Part shown: one piece after another, positions 28,477-39,038 of the stretch
Position numbering within the stretch: position 1 is the stretch's first letter
Layout: every line of letters starts with the position of its first letter
From: Rhodobacterales bacterium LSUCC0031
GTDB taxonomy: Bacteria; Pseudomonadota; Alphaproteobacteria; Rhodobacterales; Rhodobacteraceae
Direction of reading: 5' to 3'
Length of the DNA stretch: 64,000 nt
NCBI GenBank assembly: GCA_015689735.1
Contig: WVSP01000003.1
Coordinates: 186,001-250,000, forward strand
The notes under the pieces: generated by a model
What the model saw: the letters and a program-made list of their open reading frames with translations, nothing else
What the model was told of the DNA's origin: nothing
Database searches by the model: none
Position numbers and translations under genes: made by a program

Positions 28477-29389
28477 GACCAACATCACGCTCCGCCAGCT
28501 ACGCTATGTTGCGGCCCTTGCACGGTTCCGCCATTTCGGACTTGCCGCGGAAGCCTGTTCCGTGACCCAACCCGCGCTTTCCATGCAGATCAAGGAACTG
28601 GAAGAGTCCCTTGGCGCCAAGCTTTTCGAACGCGGGGCGCGCCATATCCGGCTGACAGGTCTGGGCGAAGACATCGCGGCGCGCGCCCGCGACATCCTGC
28701 GCGCCGTTGATGAACTCGCTGATGTCGCCCGCACGCGACGTGACGGGCCGGGGGGGCGGCTCAGGCTTGGTGTCATCCCGACAATTGCGCCCTACTTGCT
28801 GCCCCGGCTGATCCGCGATTTGGCCGCGCGTTATCCCGGCGTCGATCTGCAACTGCGCGAAACCCAGACCGAGCGGCTGATCGCCGAATTACGCGAAGGG
28901 CGGCTTGATTGCGCACTCGTGGCCCTGCCCGTCTCTGAGGCAGGCCTGACCGAGGTGGCGCTGTTTTCCGAGGGTTTCGTGCTAGTCCGCCCCGAAGCCG
29001 AAGCCGCTCGCCCCATCCCCGCCCCCGCCGCTTTGCCCGACATGCAGCTTTTGCTCTTGGAGGAAGGCCATTGTTTCCGTGACCAAGCGCTCGAGGTGTG
29101 CGGGTTGCGCAGCGGCGCACGGCATGCAGGGCTCGATGGCTCGTCACTCTCGACGCTGGTGCAGATGGTGGGCGCGGGTCTGGGTGTGACCTTGATCCCC
29201 GAGATGGCCGTGGGTGTGGAAACCCGTGGCGCGGCCGTGGCGGTGCAGCGTTTTGAAACCGGCCGCCCGGCGCGCACTGTCGGGATGATCTGGCGCGCAA
29301 CCAGCCCGCTTTCCGCCGAGTTGCGCGATCTGGCCGAAGTGGTGCGCCAATCGGCCGAAGCGATGTATCACGCGGCGCGGTTAGGCTAA
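28475..29389 (+). CDS. oxyR: OxyR, peroxide-sensing LysR regulator
   Basis: A 304-residue LysR-type regulator. The N-terminal helix-turn-helix reads HFGLAAEACSVTQPALSMQIKELEESLG. The effector domain contains LLLEEGHCFRDQALEVCGL, with the two cysteines spaced as in E. coli OxyR (Cys199/Cys208) that form the peroxide-induced disulfide. This motif and the divergent katG make the call secure. The 3' end overlaps the convergent racemase gene by 9 bp. Confidence 0.95.
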   Translation: MTNITLRQLRYVAALARFRHFGLAAEACSVTQPALSMQIKELEESLGAKLFERGARHIRLTGLGEDIAARARDILRAVDELADVARTRRDGPGGRLRLGVIPTIAPYLLPRLIRDLAARYPGVDLQLRETQTERLIAELREGRLDCALVALPVSEAGLTEVALFSEGFVLVRPEAEAARPIPAPAALPDMQLLLLEEGHCFRDQALEVCGLRSGARHAGLDGSSLSTLVQMVGAGLGVTLIPEMAVGVETRGAAVAVQRFETGRPARTVGMIWRATSPLSAELRDLAEVVRQSAEAMYHAARLG

Positions 29390-30073
29390 GGCTGTTGCAA
29401 ACCCCACGATCTCATCCACCAGCACATCCAGCGTGTCGATGGCGCGCGCGCCTGAGACCACCGCTTCGGGGATGAGCGAGAACTCGGTGCAGGCGATCAG
29501 TTGCACCTTTGCGCCCTTTTCCAAAAGCGCCCCCGATGCCGCCAAAAGCGCCCCGCGCGCGGCCTCGTTCGGCCCTTCGGATTTGATCGACCGGATCGCG
29601 GACAGCAGTGCCGCCCCATCTTCGGGATGGATCACAGAAAGCCCCATCGCCCCCAAGGCCCGGTCGAACAACCCCACCTTGCCCACAGCAGGCGAGGCCA
29701 AGAGCCCCACCTTGCCCCCCAGCCCCGCCGCTGTCAGCGCCACCCGCGCCGAGGCCGCAACCATGTCGAGCAAGGGGATGGTGACGGCGGCGCAGATATC
29801 GCCCGCATAATGATGCGCGGTGTTGCACGGCATGGCCAGCGCGGCGGCCCCGGCCGCCTCGAGCCGCCGCGCCATGCTGGCCAGCACCGGCGCGGGGTCC
29901 GCCCCCGTTCCTTCGATCAATCGTGCGATGCGGCTTGGCACTTGACTGTTTTGATCGACGATCAGGGGAATATGGTCGGCATCATCAGCTGCCTCCACGG
30001 CGGCGATGACCTTCTGCATCAGAAGCACCGTCGCCTCTGGCCCCATGCCGCCAAGGATGCCGACCGTCCTCAT
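29381..30073 (-). CDS. Aspartate/glutamate racemase-family protein
   Basis: A 230-residue cofactor-independent racemase. The N-terminus [12 protein letters not shown] is the family signature. The first catalytic Cys lies in [13 protein letters not shown] (about residue 82), the second in [11 protein letters not shown] (about 194). The gene starts inside the last codons of cuyA (4-bp overlap), so it is translationally coupled to a cysteate sulfo-lyase. Cysteate is the sulfonate analogue of aspartate, so cysteate racemisation is a reasonable hypothesis; plain aspartate or glutamate racemisation remains possible. Confidence 0.85.
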   Translation of the reverse strand: MRTVGILGGMGPEATVLLMQKVIAAVEAADDADHIPLIVDQNSQVPSRIARLIEGTGADPAPVLASMARRLEAAGAAALAMPCNTAHHYAGDICAAVTIPLLDMVAASARVALTAAGLGGKVGLLASPAVGKVGLFDRALGAMGLSVIHPEDGAALLSAIRSIKSEGPNEAARGALLAASGALLEKGAKVQLIACTEFSLIPEAVVSGARAIDTLDVLVDEIVGFATALA

Positions 30074-31071
30074 CCCCGCGCGAGCGCCCCCTTATAGGCA
30101 AACAGCCCAACCGACCCGCCGGTATGCAGGAACACCACCCGCTCGCCCGGCTTGAAATGCCCCTTGCGGCACAGATCGATCAGCCCCGCCGCGCCCTTGC
30201 CGGAATAGACCGGGTCAAGCAAGATCCCCTCCAGCTCCGCGAACAGCCGGATCGCCTCGAGCGTGTCTTCGCGCGGCAGGCCGTAGCCTGCGCCGACGTA
30301 ATCGCTATTGGCCACAACCGCTTCGCGCGGGACCACGCCGGGACAACCGAGCTTTTCAGCCGTGCGACAAGCCAGATCATAGACCATCTGCTCTTGTTTC
30401 TCCCGCGGCGCGCGGGTGCCGATGCCGAGGATCGGGATGCCCGCGTTCAGCGCGCACATCCCCGCAACAAGCCCCGCTTGCGTGCCTGATGAACCCGTCG
30501 CCGTCACCAAATGGTCGATGACCAGCCCGCGCTCATTTGCTTGGCCCAAAAGCTCAAGCGCGCAGTTCACATAGCCCAGCGCCCCGGTCGGGTTGGAACC
30601 GCCGCCGGGGATGATGTACACCTTGCGCCCCTTTGCGCGATGGGTTTCGGCAGCCGCTTCCATCGCAGCCACCATATCGGTGCCGCCGGGATGGCGCTCG
30701 CTTGTTGCGCCATGCAGATGGTCAAGCAGCACATTGCCGTTCTCGGTGTAATCGGGGTCTTGGTAGCCTGTCCGATCTTCTAAAAGAACGTGGCAGCCCA
30801 TGCCCAGCTTGGCGGCGAAAGCGGCCGTCTGGCGGGCATGGTTGGATTGCGTGGCACCTTGCGTCATCACCATATCGGCGCCTTGCGCCATCGCCTCGGC
30901 CATCAGGAATTCGAGCTTGCGCGTCTTGTTGCCCCCCGACGACATGCCGGTGCAATCATCGCGCTTGATCCAGATATCCGGCCCGCCCAAGGCCGCGCTC
31001 AGACGGTCCATCCGCTCCAAAGGCGTCGGCAAATGGGCAAGAAAGACGCGAGGAAAACGGGAAAGATGCAT
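30070..31071 (-). CDS. cuyA: L-cysteate sulfo-lyase CuyA (D-cysteine desulfhydrase family)
   Basis: PLP-dependent lyase that splits L-cysteate into pyruvate, ammonia and sulfite; CuyA was described in Ruegeria pomeroyi. The 333-residue protein opens [20 protein letters not shown], close to what I recall of that enzyme. PLP Lys lies in [14 protein letters not shown], followed by [14 protein letters not shown]; the phosphate-binding loop is [12 protein letters not shown]. The family overlaps with D-cysteine desulfhydrases and ACC deaminases, so D-cysteine use is possible. ATG 31071 gives the family start. It forms a two-gene operon with the racemase; no CuyZ-type exporter or CuyR regulator is adjacent. 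Confidence 0.82.
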   Translation of the reverse strand: MHLSRFPRVFLAHLPTPLERMDRLSAALGGPDIWIKRDDCTGMSSGGNKTRKLEFLMAEAMAQGADMVMTQGATQSNHARQTAAFAAKLGMGCHVLLEDRTGYQDPDYTENGNVLLDHLHGATSERHPGGTDMVAAMEAAAETHRAKGRKVYIIPGGGSNPTGALGYVNCALELLGQANERGLVIDHLVTATGSSGTQAGLVAGMCALNAGIPILGIGTRAPREKQEQMVYDLACRTAEKLGCPGVVPREAVVANSDYVGAGYGLPREDTLEAIRLFAELEGILLDPVYSGKGAAGLIDLCRKGHFKPGERVVFLHTGGSVGLFAYKGALARG

Positions 31072-31252
31072 AGCCACAGGCTCCGCCAAAAAGAATGTCA
31101 GGGCCAGTGATGCATATTCTGTCAGCAATTGACAATGCGCCGACATAGCGCTGCAAAGCATGGCTGATGGATCCGGGCTGGCCTTGGGCTGCCAGAACAC
31201 TAAATTGCGCATTTCGCCGGGCAAGCGATGGCGACACACAGGAGGGACATTC

Positions 31253-32785
31253 ATGACAGACACACTCGCTGCGCTGATCGGCGCGCAAGACCGCAATGCG
31301 CCTGCAATCGGCGCGCCGGGCCGCGACTGGCTCAGCTATGCGGGCTTGGCCGCGCAGGGCGCCCATGTTGCCGCGGCCTTGCATGGTGCAGGCATCGGGC
31401 GCGGCGACCGTGTGGCGATCGTGCTGCCGAATGGCCCCGAAATGGCCACCGCTTTCGTGACGGTCGCGGGCGTTGCCACCACCTGTCCGCTCAACCCCGC
31501 CTACAAGCAAGAAGAATTCGCTTTCTACCTCGAAGACCTCAAGGCCAAGGCGATCATATTGGCCGAAGGTGAAACAGGTGCCGCGCATGCCGCCGCCGTC
31601 GCGCAAGGTCTGGCCGTGATCCGCCTGTCCTTTGACGCAAACCAGCCCGCCGGCAGCTTTACCCTGACCGCCGAAGGGCATGCAGGCACCGCTGATACCG
31701 CCGCCCCCGGTGCTGACGATGTCGCGCTGATCTTGCACACCTCCGGCACCACCTCGCGTCCCAAGATCGTGCCGCTGTTGCAATCGAATGTCGCGGCCTC
31801 AGCCCGCCATATCGGTGCCTCGCTGGCGCTGACACCCGCTGATCGCTGCCTGAACGTGATGCCGCTCTTCCATATCCATGGGCTGATCGCCGCCGTGTCC
31901 TCCTCGCTGGCGGCGGGCGGCTCGGTCTGGTGCGCGCCGGGCTTTGACGCCATGAAATTCTTCGGCTGGATGGAAGAGGCGCGCCCGACCTGGTACACCG
32001 CCGTGCCGACCATGCACCAGACGATCCTCGCCCGCGCCTCGCGCAATGCGGAAACGATCAGATCGGTGCCGCTGCGCTTCCTGCGCTCCTCTTCCGCCTC
32101 GCTGCCCGGCCCGGTGATGGAGCAACTCGCCGCCACCTTCAATGCGCCCGTGATCGAGGGCTACGGCATGACAGAAGCCGCGCACCAGATGGCCTCCAAC
32201 CCCCTGCCGCCGCGCGCGCAAAAGCCCGGCTCGGTCGGCGTGGAGGCTGGCCCCTTGGTCCGCATCGCCCATGAGATCGAGAACCGGCTGGTCGAGGGTG
32301 TGGGCGAAATCGTCATTTCAGGCCCCAATGTGACACCCGGCTACGAGGGCAACCCCGAGGCCAACGCCAAGAACTTCTTCGAGGCCGATGGCCGCCGCTG
32401 GTTCCGCACCGGCGATCAGGGCCAGTTCGACGACGAAGGCTACCTGTCGCTGACAGGCCGGCTGAAGGAAATCATCAACCGCGGCGGCGAAAAGGTCAGC
32501 CCGCTCGAAGTCGATGGCGTCTTGTCGGCCCATCCGGCGGTGGCCCAAGTCGTGACCTTCGCCATTCCCCATCCCAAGCTCGGCGAAGAGGTCGGCGCAG
32601 CCGTCGTGCTAAAAGAAGGGATGGAGGCGACCGAGGCGCAAATCCGCGAATTCGCGGGCGAAAGGCTCGCCGGTTTCAAGGTGCCGCGCAAGGTGGTGAT
32701 CCTGTCCGAGATCCCGAAAGGGGCGACCGGCAAGCTCCAGCGGATCGGCTTGGCCGAGAAACTGGGATTGGTGGAGCAGGCCTGA
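31253..32785 (+). CDS. Acyl-activating enzyme, oxalate-CoA ligase-like
   Basis: A 510-residue ANL-superfamily AMP-forming ligase. Motifs in order: [12 protein letters not shown] (P-loop, about 160-171), [26 protein letters not shown] (about 300-315), [33 protein letters not shown] (hinge) and GATGKLQR with the catalytic Lys. The TEAxHQMxSNPLP segment matches plant and fungal oxalyl-CoA synthetases (AAE3/Pcs60 group) better than acetate or long-chain ligases, but the substrate is inferred. ATG 31253 is fixed by AGGAGGG just upstream. It is divergent from cuyA across 181 bp with no obvious shared operator. Confidence 0.78.
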   Translation: MTDTLAALIGAQDRNAPAIGAPGRDWLSYAGLAAQGAHVAAALHGAGIGRGDRVAIVLPNGPEMATAFVTVAGVATTCPLNPAYKQEEFAFYLEDLKAKAIILAEGETGAAHAAAVAQGLAVIRLSFDANQPAGSFTLTAEGHAGTADTAAPGADDVALILHTSGTTSRPKIVPLLQSNVAASARHIGASLALTPADRCLNVMPLFHIHGLIAAVSSSLAAGGSVWCAPGFDAMKFFGWMEEARPTWYTAVPTMHQTILARASRNAETIRSVPLRFLRSSSASLPGPVMEQLAATFNAPVIEGYGMTEAAHQMASNPLPPRAQKPGSVGVEAGPLVRIAHEIENRLVEGVGEIVISGPNVTPGYEGNPEANAKNFFEADGRRWFRTGDQGQFDDEGYLSLTGRLKEIINRGGEKVSPLEVDGVLSAHPAVAQVVTFAIPHPKLGEEVGAAVVLKEGMEATEAQIREFAGERLAGFKVPRKVVILSEIPKGATGKLQRIGLAEKLGLVEQA

Positions 32786-32796
32786 GACAGGGACCG

Positions 32797-32847
32797 GCGG
32801 GGGGCTTTGCCCCCCGCACCCCCCAGCGTATTTTCGGAAAGATGAAG
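32797..32847 (-). repeat. Dispersed intergenic element, copy 3 (reverse orientation)
   Basis: Read on the minus strand it starts CTTCATC, passes an A-rich core (CCGAAAATACGCTGGGG) and ends in a perfect 9-bp hairpin (GCGGGGGGC / GCCCCCCGC, loop 3 nt, 32797-32817). It lies between the acyl-CoA ligase stop and the ketopantoate reductase gene; on the plus strand the hairpin comes 11 bp after the ligase stop and could act as a terminator. Confidence 0.6.
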
Positions 32848-32878
32848 GAAAGCCGCTTCGGTGGCAAAGGGAGACGGG

Positions 32879-33859
32879 ATGAAGATCTGTATTTTCGGCG
32901 CGGGCGCCATCGGCGGCTATATGGGGGCGAAACTGGCCGAAGCCGGCGCCGAGGTCAGCCTTGTCGCGCGCGGGCCCCATCTAGCAGCCATGCAGACAAA
33001 TGGCCTAACGCTCATCGAAGAGGGCGAGAGCAAGACCTACAAGGTCAATGCCTCGGATGATCCGGCGGCGCTCGGGCATCAAGATTACGTCATCGTGACG
33101 CTCAAGGCGCATTCCGTGCCCCCCATCGTGGGCAAGATGGCCCCGCTGATCGGGCCGGAAACGACGATCGTTTCAGGCGTGAACGGCGTGCCGTGGTGGT
33201 ATTTCCACAAGGTGGGCGGCCCGCTCGAAGGCACGCGGCTGGCATCCGTCGATCCCGGTGATGCGCAGTGGAACGGCTTTGGCCCCGATCGCGTCCTGGG
33301 CTGCGTGGTCTATCCGGCCGCCGAAGTGATCGAGCCGGGCGTCGTCAAGCATATCGAGGGCAACCGGTTCAGCCTTGGCGAGCCTGACGGGTCGAAATCC
33401 GACCGCGCGGTGCGGCTGTCCGAGGCTTTGGGCAAGGCGGGGCTAAAGGCCCCCGTACGCCCGCGTCTGCGCGACGAGATTTGGGTCAAGCTTTGGGGCA
33501 ACCTGTCCTTCAATCCCATCTCGGCGCTGACACATGCCACGCTCGATGTGCTCTGCACCGATCCCGGCACAAGGGCGGTGGCGCGCGGCATGATGCTGGA
33601 AGCGCAAGAAATCGCGGAAAAACTTGGCGTGAAATTCCCCATCGATGTGGACCGCAGGATCGATGGCGGGGCAGCCGTTGGGGCGCATCGCACCTCGATG
33701 CTGCAAGACCTCGACGCGGGCCGCCCGATGGAGATCGACGCGCTTCTGGGCTCGGTGCAGGAGCTTGGCCGCGTGACCGAAACGGCGACGCCCACCATCG
33801 ACACGGTACTGGCGCTGGTGACGCTGCGCGCGCGCAGTGCAGGGCTTTACGGGCATTAA
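32879..33859 (+). CDS. 2-dehydropantoate 2-reductase family oxidoreductase
   Basis: NADPH-dependent reductase of the PanE/ApbA family, 326 residues. Nucleotide-binding fold at the N-terminus: MKICIFGAGAIGGYMGAKLAEAG. Substrate-domain features are LKAHSVPPIVG, SGVNGVPWW, CVVYPAAEVIEPG, then DEIWVKLWGNLSFNPISALTH with the catalytic Lys of this family, and the C-terminal HRTSMLQDLDAGRPMEIDALLG. Genomes of this group often hold several paralogues, so the enzyme may act on another 2-oxo acid rather than in pantothenate synthesis; it sits far from any pan genes in this window. Confidence 0.82.
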   Translation: MKICIFGAGAIGGYMGAKLAEAGAEVSLVARGPHLAAMQTNGLTLIEEGESKTYKVNASDDPAALGHQDYVIVTLKAHSVPPIVGKMAPLIGPETTIVSGVNGVPWWYFHKVGGPLEGTRLASVDPGDAQWNGFGPDRVLGCVVYPAAEVIEPGVVKHIEGNRFSLGEPDGSKSDRAVRLSEALGKAGLKAPVRPRLRDEIWVKLWGNLSFNPISALTHATLDVLCTDPGTRAVARGMMLEAQEIAEKLGVKFPIDVDRRIDGGAAVGAHRTSMLQDLDAGRPMEIDALLGSVQELGRVTETATPTIDTVLALVTLRARSAGLYGH

Positions 33860-33903
33860 GTCATCGCGCGCGCCGGGCATGGACCAGGCGCGCGCGATCT
33901 GTC

Positions 33904-34194
33904 TTATTCCGTGCCTTCGACCACGATGATCACGCTCTCGGCGGTGCGGCGGCGGATATCGGCAACCTCTTGATACGCGGGATCGTTGTAGGCCTTCAGC
34001 GCCGCCTCGTAGCTCGGAAATTCGATCACCACATGGCGCATCAGGGTCTCGCCCTCCATCACCTGTGATTGGCCGCCGCGCACGATGAAGCGCCCGCCCA
34101 AACCTTGCAGGATCGGCGTGTCACGCACGACATATTCCTTGTAGGCCTCGGGGTCGTTCACGGTGATATGGCCGATGATGTAACCTTTGGGCAT
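33904..34194 (-). CDS. DUF1330 family protein
   Basis: A 96-residue small alpha/beta-barrel protein. GYIIGHITVNDPEAYKEYV at the start and FPSYEAALKAYNDPAYQEVADIRR in the middle are the DUF1330 hallmarks; the fold is a dimeric ferredoxin-like barrel without known enzyme activity. It is transcribed in the same direction as the 5-oxoprolinase gene but ends a separate short unit 41 bp after the ketopantoate reductase-type gene on the opposite strand. ATG 34194 gives the family start. Confidence 0.85.
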   Translation of the reverse strand: MPKGYIIGHITVNDPEAYKEYVVRDTPILQGLGGRFIVRGGQSQVMEGETLMRHVVIEFPSYEAALKAYNDPAYQEVADIRRRTAESVIIVVEGTE

Positions 34195-34282
34195 CTCGCG
34201 CCCCTCCCTTAGTTGATGTGTCACGGCACTTTTGCGGCGCTTCGCGCGCCGGCGCAAGGCGGGGCGGAAAACACCCCCCCCT

Positions 34283-37200
34283 TCAGCCCTTGCCGTAGCC
34301 GCCGCCCGTAGGCGTGATCACCGTCACCGCTTCGCCGGGTTCAAGCACGGTCTGGTCGCAGGCGCGCAGCACCGCGACCGATCCGTCCAGGCGCCGCACC
34401 GTAGTGCGCCCAACCTGCCCATCGCCGCCCCCCGCGATCCCGCGCGGCGGGCTTGCGCGGTGCGAGGAAAGGATCGCGCAATCCATCCGTTCCAAGAACC
34501 GCAAGCGCCGCTCGGTCCCGTCGCCCGCATCGAACGCCCCCTTGCCCCCGGATCCGGGGCGCAGGCCGAAATGCTCCAAAAGCACGGGAAACCGCATCTC
34601 CAGCACCTCAGGGTCGGTCAGGCGCGAATTGGTCATATGGGTATGAACACCCGATGTCCCCGAAAAACCGCGCCCGTTGTTCATCACACCCGCAGGCGCG
34701 CCCGAACAGATCGTCTCGTAATACTGGTAGGTCTGATTGCCAAAGGTCAGGTTGTTCATCGTCCCTTGGCTGTTCGAGAGCGTCCCCAGCGCGCCGAAAA
34801 TCGCGTTGGTCACATGCTGCGATGTCTCGACATTGCCCGCCACCACCGCGCGCGGATAGGCGGGGCGCAGCATCGAGCCTTCGGGGATGATGATCTCGAT
34901 GGGGCGCAGGCAGCCCGCATTCATCGGAATCGGCGCCTCCACCATCACGCGGAAACAGTAAAGCACGGCGGCCCGTGTCACGGGTTCTGGCGCGTTGAAA
35001 TTGTTGCCCATCGCATCGCTCGTGCCAGTGAAATCGACCCTGGCCGTGCGGTCGTCGCGATCGACCGTAATCTTGACCCGGATCACCTGCCCCGTATCGG
35101 TCGGATACTCATAACCACAATCCGACAAGCGCCCGATCAGGCGCGCGACCTCTTCGGCGGCATTGTCCTGCACATGGCCCATATAGGCCTGCACGGTCGG
35201 CAATCCGAACTCGACCACCATGCGCCGCAACTCGGCCGCACCCCGCGCGTTGGCGGCGATCTGCGCTTTCAGATCGGCGATATTCTGGTCGGGGTTGCGT
35301 GCAGGGTATGGGTGATCGGTCAGCAGATGGCGAAGTGCTGCCTCGCGGAACTCGCCCTGTGCGACCAACACAAAATTGTCGAACAGCACACCTTCCTCGT
35401 CCACCGTGGTGGCGAGCGGCGTCATCGAGCCCGGTGCCGTACCGCCCACATCGGCATGATGGCCGCGGCTTGCGACCCAGAACAGGATCGTCTCACCCGC
35501 ATCGTCGAAAACCGGCGAGACGACCGTGATATCGGGCAGATGGGTGCCGCCATTATAGGGCGCATTCAGCGCGAAGACATCGCCGGGGCGGATGCGGCCG
35601 GCATTGAGCCGGATCACCGTCTCGACGCTGCGATCCATCGAACCCAAATGCACCGGCATATGCGGCGCATTGGCCACCAGCGCGCCCGTCGCATCGAAGA
35701 CCGCGCAAGAGAAATCAAGGCGCTCCTTGATGTTGACCGAATGAGCGGTGTTTTGCAGCGCCACGCCCATCTGCTCGGCGATGTTCATGAAGAGGTTATT
35801 GAAGACCTCAAGCAAGATCGGATCGGCATCGCGCGTTCCCGCCGCCATGCTGCGCGCCATCTTTTCATGGCGACGCATCACGATATCATCGCGCACGGTC
35901 AGTTGCGCGGACCAGCCCGGCTCGACCACGATGGTCTGGTTGTCCTCGATGATCAGCGCGGGACCAGTGATCTTGTCCCCGGGGGCAAGGGCCGCGCGCG
36001 GGAATATGGCGGCTTGCACATGGCGGCCTTGGCAAAAGATCGGCACATGGCTGTCGCTGGTGGCCGTGCGCAGCGCGATCACGGCATTGCGTGACGCGCC
36101 TTTGTCGCGGGGGGCCTCGGCCATCTCGACCTCGACCGCCTCGACTGTCAGGGGCTTATCGGGGCTGACAAAGCCGAATTGTGCCTTGTGGGCGGCCTCG
36201 AATGCAGCGCGGGCCTCAGCGACATCGCCCGCCCATGCGACGGGTAGCGCCGTATCGGTGCCTGCATAGCGCAGGTGAAGGCGCGTAACGGCAAAGGCCG
36301 CCGCAGGATCGACGCCTTGCTCGGACAGCTCGGCCGCGACGGCCTTGCGCAAGCTTTCGGCCAAGCTTGCAATCGCACCAAGGCTTTCCGACCCAAGCGG
36401 TTCGACCAAGGCTTGCTGCCGACTGGCCGAGACAGTCGCACGCCCGATCCCATAGGCCGACAGGAGGCCCGAAAGCGGATGGATCAGAACCGCCTCCATC
36501 CCCAAGGCATCGGCCACCAGACAGGCATGCTGCCCCGCCGCCCCGCCAAAGGCGTTGAGCGCGTATTTCGTGACATCATAGCCGCGCTGAACGCTGATCT
36601 TCTTGATCGCATTGGCCATGTTCTCGATGGCGATGGTCAGGAAACCCTCGGCCACCTCTTCGGGGGTTTTCCCTTCATCGGCGGCGATCTGGGCGAATGC
36701 CGCGCGGACCACATCGGCATCGAGCGCCGCATCCTGCCCCGGACCAAAGACGCGTGGGAAGAACTCGGGCCGCAGCTTGCCCAGCATCACATTCGCATCC
36801 GTCACCGTCAGCGGCCCGCCGCGCCGATAGCAGGCGGGGCCGGGATTGGCGCCTGCTGAATCAGGCCCCACGCGGAATCGCCCCGCATCAGAATGCAGGA
36901 TCGACCCGCCGCCTGCCGCGACCGTGTGGATGCGCATCATCGGCGCGCGGATGCGAACGCCCGCCACCTCGGTATCAAAGGCGCGCTCGTATTCACCCGC
37001 GAAATGCGCCACATCGGTCGAGGTGCCGCCCATGTCGAAACCGATCACCCGATCGAACCCCGCATCCGCCGCCGTTTCCACCATGCCAACGACACCGCCC
37101 GCAGGGCCGGACAGGATCGCATCCTTGCCCTGAAAGCGTTCGGCCGCCGTCATGCCCCCCGAGGACATCATGAATTGCAGCGTCGGCCCCGCCTCGCCCG

Positions 37201-37906
37201 CAGGTGTCGCGCCCAGCGCATCGGCCACGCGGGCGACGTAACGGCGCAGAATGGGCGAGAGATAGGCATCGACCACGGTGGTATCGCCGCGCCCCACCAG
37301 CTTGACCAGCGGGCTGACCTCGTGACTGACCGAGACTTGGGGAAAGCCCATGCCGCGCACCAACTGGGCCAGTGCCGCCTCATGGACGGGATTTTTCCAC
37401 GCATGCATCAACACGATGGCCACCGCCTCGATCCCGGCGGCTTTGGCCTCGACCAAGGGCGCGTGCAGGGACGTGGCATCAAACGCCAGTTCCACCGATC
37501 CATCGGCGCGCAGGCGTTCCGCGACCTCGACGACCCGCTCGTAAAGCTGTTCGGGGAGGATGATCTCTTTGGCGAAGATATCCGGGCGCGCCTGATAGGC
37601 GATGCGCAGCGCGTCGCGAAACCCGTTGGTAATCAGCAACAATGTCCGGTCGCCCTTGCGCTCCAAAAGGGCATTGGTCGCGACAGTGGTGCCCATCTTG
37701 ACCGTACCGATCCGCGCGGGGTCGATCTCGCCGCCCAAAAGGCGGCGAATGCCCTCGATCGCGGCGTCGTCATAGGCTTCAGGGTTCTCGGACAAAAGCT
37801 TGAGTGGATGGATCGCCCCATCCGGCGCGCGCCCAACGACATCGGTGAATGTGCCGCCCCGGTCGATCCAGAAATCCCAAAGCGCCGCGTCTGTCACCTG
37901 TGCCAT
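34283..37906 (-). CDS. 5-oxoprolinase (ATP-hydrolysing), HyuA-HyuB fusion
   Basis: A 1207-residue protein fusing the HyuA and HyuB halves, the architecture of eukaryotic-type ATP-dependent 5-oxoprolinase, which opens 5-oxoproline to glutamate. The A half starts [19 protein letters not shown], has [13 protein letters not shown], and the actin-like nucleotide loops [20 protein letters not shown] and [12 protein letters not shown]. The B half starts near [20 protein letters not shown] and has [29 protein letters not shown] and the C-terminal PTGGGYGKG. Hydantoin or acetone-carboxylase relatives use separate subunits. ATG 37906 matches family starts. Monocistronic in appearance. Confidence 0.9.
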   Translation of the reverse strand: MAQVTDAALWDFWIDRGGTFTDVVGRAPDGAIHPLKLLSENPEAYDDAAIEGIRRLLGGEIDPARIGTVKMGTTVATNALLERKGDRTLLLITNGFRDALRIAYQARPDIFAKEIILPEQLYERVVEVAERLRADGSVELAFDATSLHAPLVEAKAAGIEAVAIVLMHAWKNPVHEAALAQLVRGMGFPQVSVSHEVSPLVKLVGRGDTTVVDAYLSPILRRYVARVADALGATPAGEAGPTLQFMMSSGGMTAAERFQGKDAILSGPAGGVVGMVETAADAGFDRVIGFDMGGTSTDVAHFAGEYERAFDTEVAGVRIRAPMMRIHTVAAGGGSILHSDAGRFRVGPDSAGANPGPACYRRGGPLTVTDANVMLGKLRPEFFPRVFGPGQDAALDADVVRAAFAQIAADEGKTPEEVAEGFLTIAIENMANAIKKISVQRGYDVTKYALNAFGGAAGQHACLVADALGMEAVLIHPLSGLLSAYGIGRATVSASRQQALVEPLGSESLGAIASLAESLRKAVAAELSEQGVDPAAAFAVTRLHLRYAGTDTALPVAWAGDVAEARAAFEAAHKAQFGFVSPDKPLTVEAVEVEMAEAPRDKGASRNAVIALRTATSDSHVPIFCQGRHVQAAIFPRAALAPGDKITGPALIIEDNQTIVVEPGWSAQLTVRDDIVMRRHEKMARSMAAGTRDADPILLEVFNNLFMNIAEQMGVALQNTAHSVNIKERLDFSCAVFDATGALVANAPHMPVHLGSMDRSVETVIRLNAGRIRPGDVFALNAPYNGGTHLPDITVVSPVFDDAGETILFWVASRGHHADVGGTAPGSMTPLATTVDEEGVLFDNFVLVAQGEFREAALRHLLTDHPYPARNPDQNIADLKAQIAANARGAAELRRMVVEFGLPTVQAYMGHVQDNAAEEVARLIGRLSDCGYEYPTDTGQVIRVKITVDRDDRTARVDFTGTSDAMGNNFNAPEPVTRAAVLYCFRVMVEAPIPMNAGCLRPIEIIIPEGSMLRPAYPRAVVAGNVETSQHVTNAIFGALGTLSNSQGTMNNLTFGNQTYQYYETICSGAPAGVMNNGRGFSGTSGVHTHMTNSRLTDPEVLEMRFPVLLEHFGLRPGSGGKGAFDAGDGTERRLRFLERMDCAILSSHRASPPRGIAGGGDGQVGRTTVRRLDGSVAVLRACDQTVLEPGEAVTVITPTGGGYGKG

Positions 37907-37985
37907 TGCCCCTCCCCCACCGGGCTTGCCCCGGCTCAATGCCCTGTTCGGTGACAAATTGCGCGCCAAGGGTCAAGCGCGGCAA

Positions 37986-38960
37986 TTAGCGCGAAAGCCC
38001 CTCAGCCCAGTCCAAGATGCGCGCGGTGACAGGCGCGGTCATCGCCGGGCTCATGATATCGCCTGCGATTACATGGGCAAAGGGATCGGCCCCTTCGGCG
38101 GGCATCGCCAGCGCGGCAAGCGTCACAGGCCCACCCCAGCCCGCCATCGCCGCGCGCGTCGCCTGTGCAGAAACCACCTGATCTGCATCGGAAAACACCA
38201 CCAACGCAGGCTGCATGGCTTGGCCCAGATCGCGCCTCCGCATCTCGCGCAGAAGCGTGCCAAGCGTGACGGCCGCGCCGATGGGATAGCGTGTCGTCCA
38301 ATGCGCGGCTTGTCCGTCATTCATCGGCGCGAATTCCCGCTCTGCCCCTGCGACCAGCGGCGCCCATACCCGCGCATAGGGCCATTCCAGCAAAACCCCC
38401 GCCGGGTTGGCCAAGGCGAAATTCGGCGCGACCAAGACGACACCCGCCACATTCTGCGCCATACGCGGATCGGTCATCGCCCAAGCGGCCAGTGTGCCGC
38501 CGGTCGAGGTGCCGATCACGATCACCCGCTTACCCACCTGGCGCGCGACCGCGAGAAAAAGCGCCGTATCGGCAAGCCAATCGCCCGCGCGGGCTTCGGC
38601 CATCGCCGCACCATCGCGCCCATGGCCAGAGAGCCGCGCAAAAACCAGATTTGCCCCCAAAGCGGCGGCCACATCATCAGGCACAGGGCGAATTTCCTCC
38701 GGCCCCGCCGAAAACCCGTGCAAATAGAGGATCGACAAGGGCGTGACCGCACCGACCTCGCCGGCCCATACAATCCGTGCCGCATCGCCGGGGCGGATAT
38801 CGTCAAGCGCCCCCTCGCGCGCGGCAAGATGCGCGACAGCGTCGGTGATCGCGGGCAGTGATCGCATCACGATCCGCTCGCGCGGCAAAAGCCACACCAC
38901 AACCGCCAGCGCGGCACAGACGCCCAAGACCCAAACCGCTACGCGCATAGTTCGATCCAT
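37986..38960 (-). CDS. Membrane-anchored alpha/beta hydrolase
   Basis: A 324-residue protein with an N-terminal membrane helix (RVAVWVLGVCAALAVVVWLL, about 6-25) and an alpha/beta-hydrolase domain. Landmarks: LYLHGFSAGPEE (oxyanion loop), LSGHGRDG, the nucleophile elbow VIGTSTGGTLAAW with Ser, then VFSDADQVVS (acid) and PFAHVIAGD (His). This layout suggests a lipase or carboxylesterase at the periplasmic face. Substrate unknown. ATG 38960 is preferred because it places the membrane helix directly at the N-terminus. It is isolated from its neighbours by 79 bp on each side. Confidence 0.75.
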   Translation of the reverse strand: MDRTMRVAVWVLGVCAALAVVVWLLPRERIVMRSLPAITDAVAHLAAREGALDDIRPGDAARIVWAGEVGAVTPLSILYLHGFSAGPEEIRPVPDDVAAALGANLVFARLSGHGRDGAAMAEARAGDWLADTALFLAVARQVGKRVIVIGTSTGGTLAAWAMTDPRMAQNVAGVVLVAPNFALANPAGVLLEWPYARVWAPLVAGAEREFAPMNDGQAAHWTTRYPIGAAVTLGTLLREMRRRDLGQAMQPALVVFSDADQVVSAQATRAAMAGWGGPVTLAALAMPAEGADPFAHVIAGDIMSPAMTAPVTARILDWAEGLSR

Positions 38961-39038
38961 CACCACACCCTCTGCCCTGATCGCGGAAGCCGAGCAGGTG
39001 TCTTGCGCCGCAAAAGCCAAGACAGCGCTGCCGCACCA

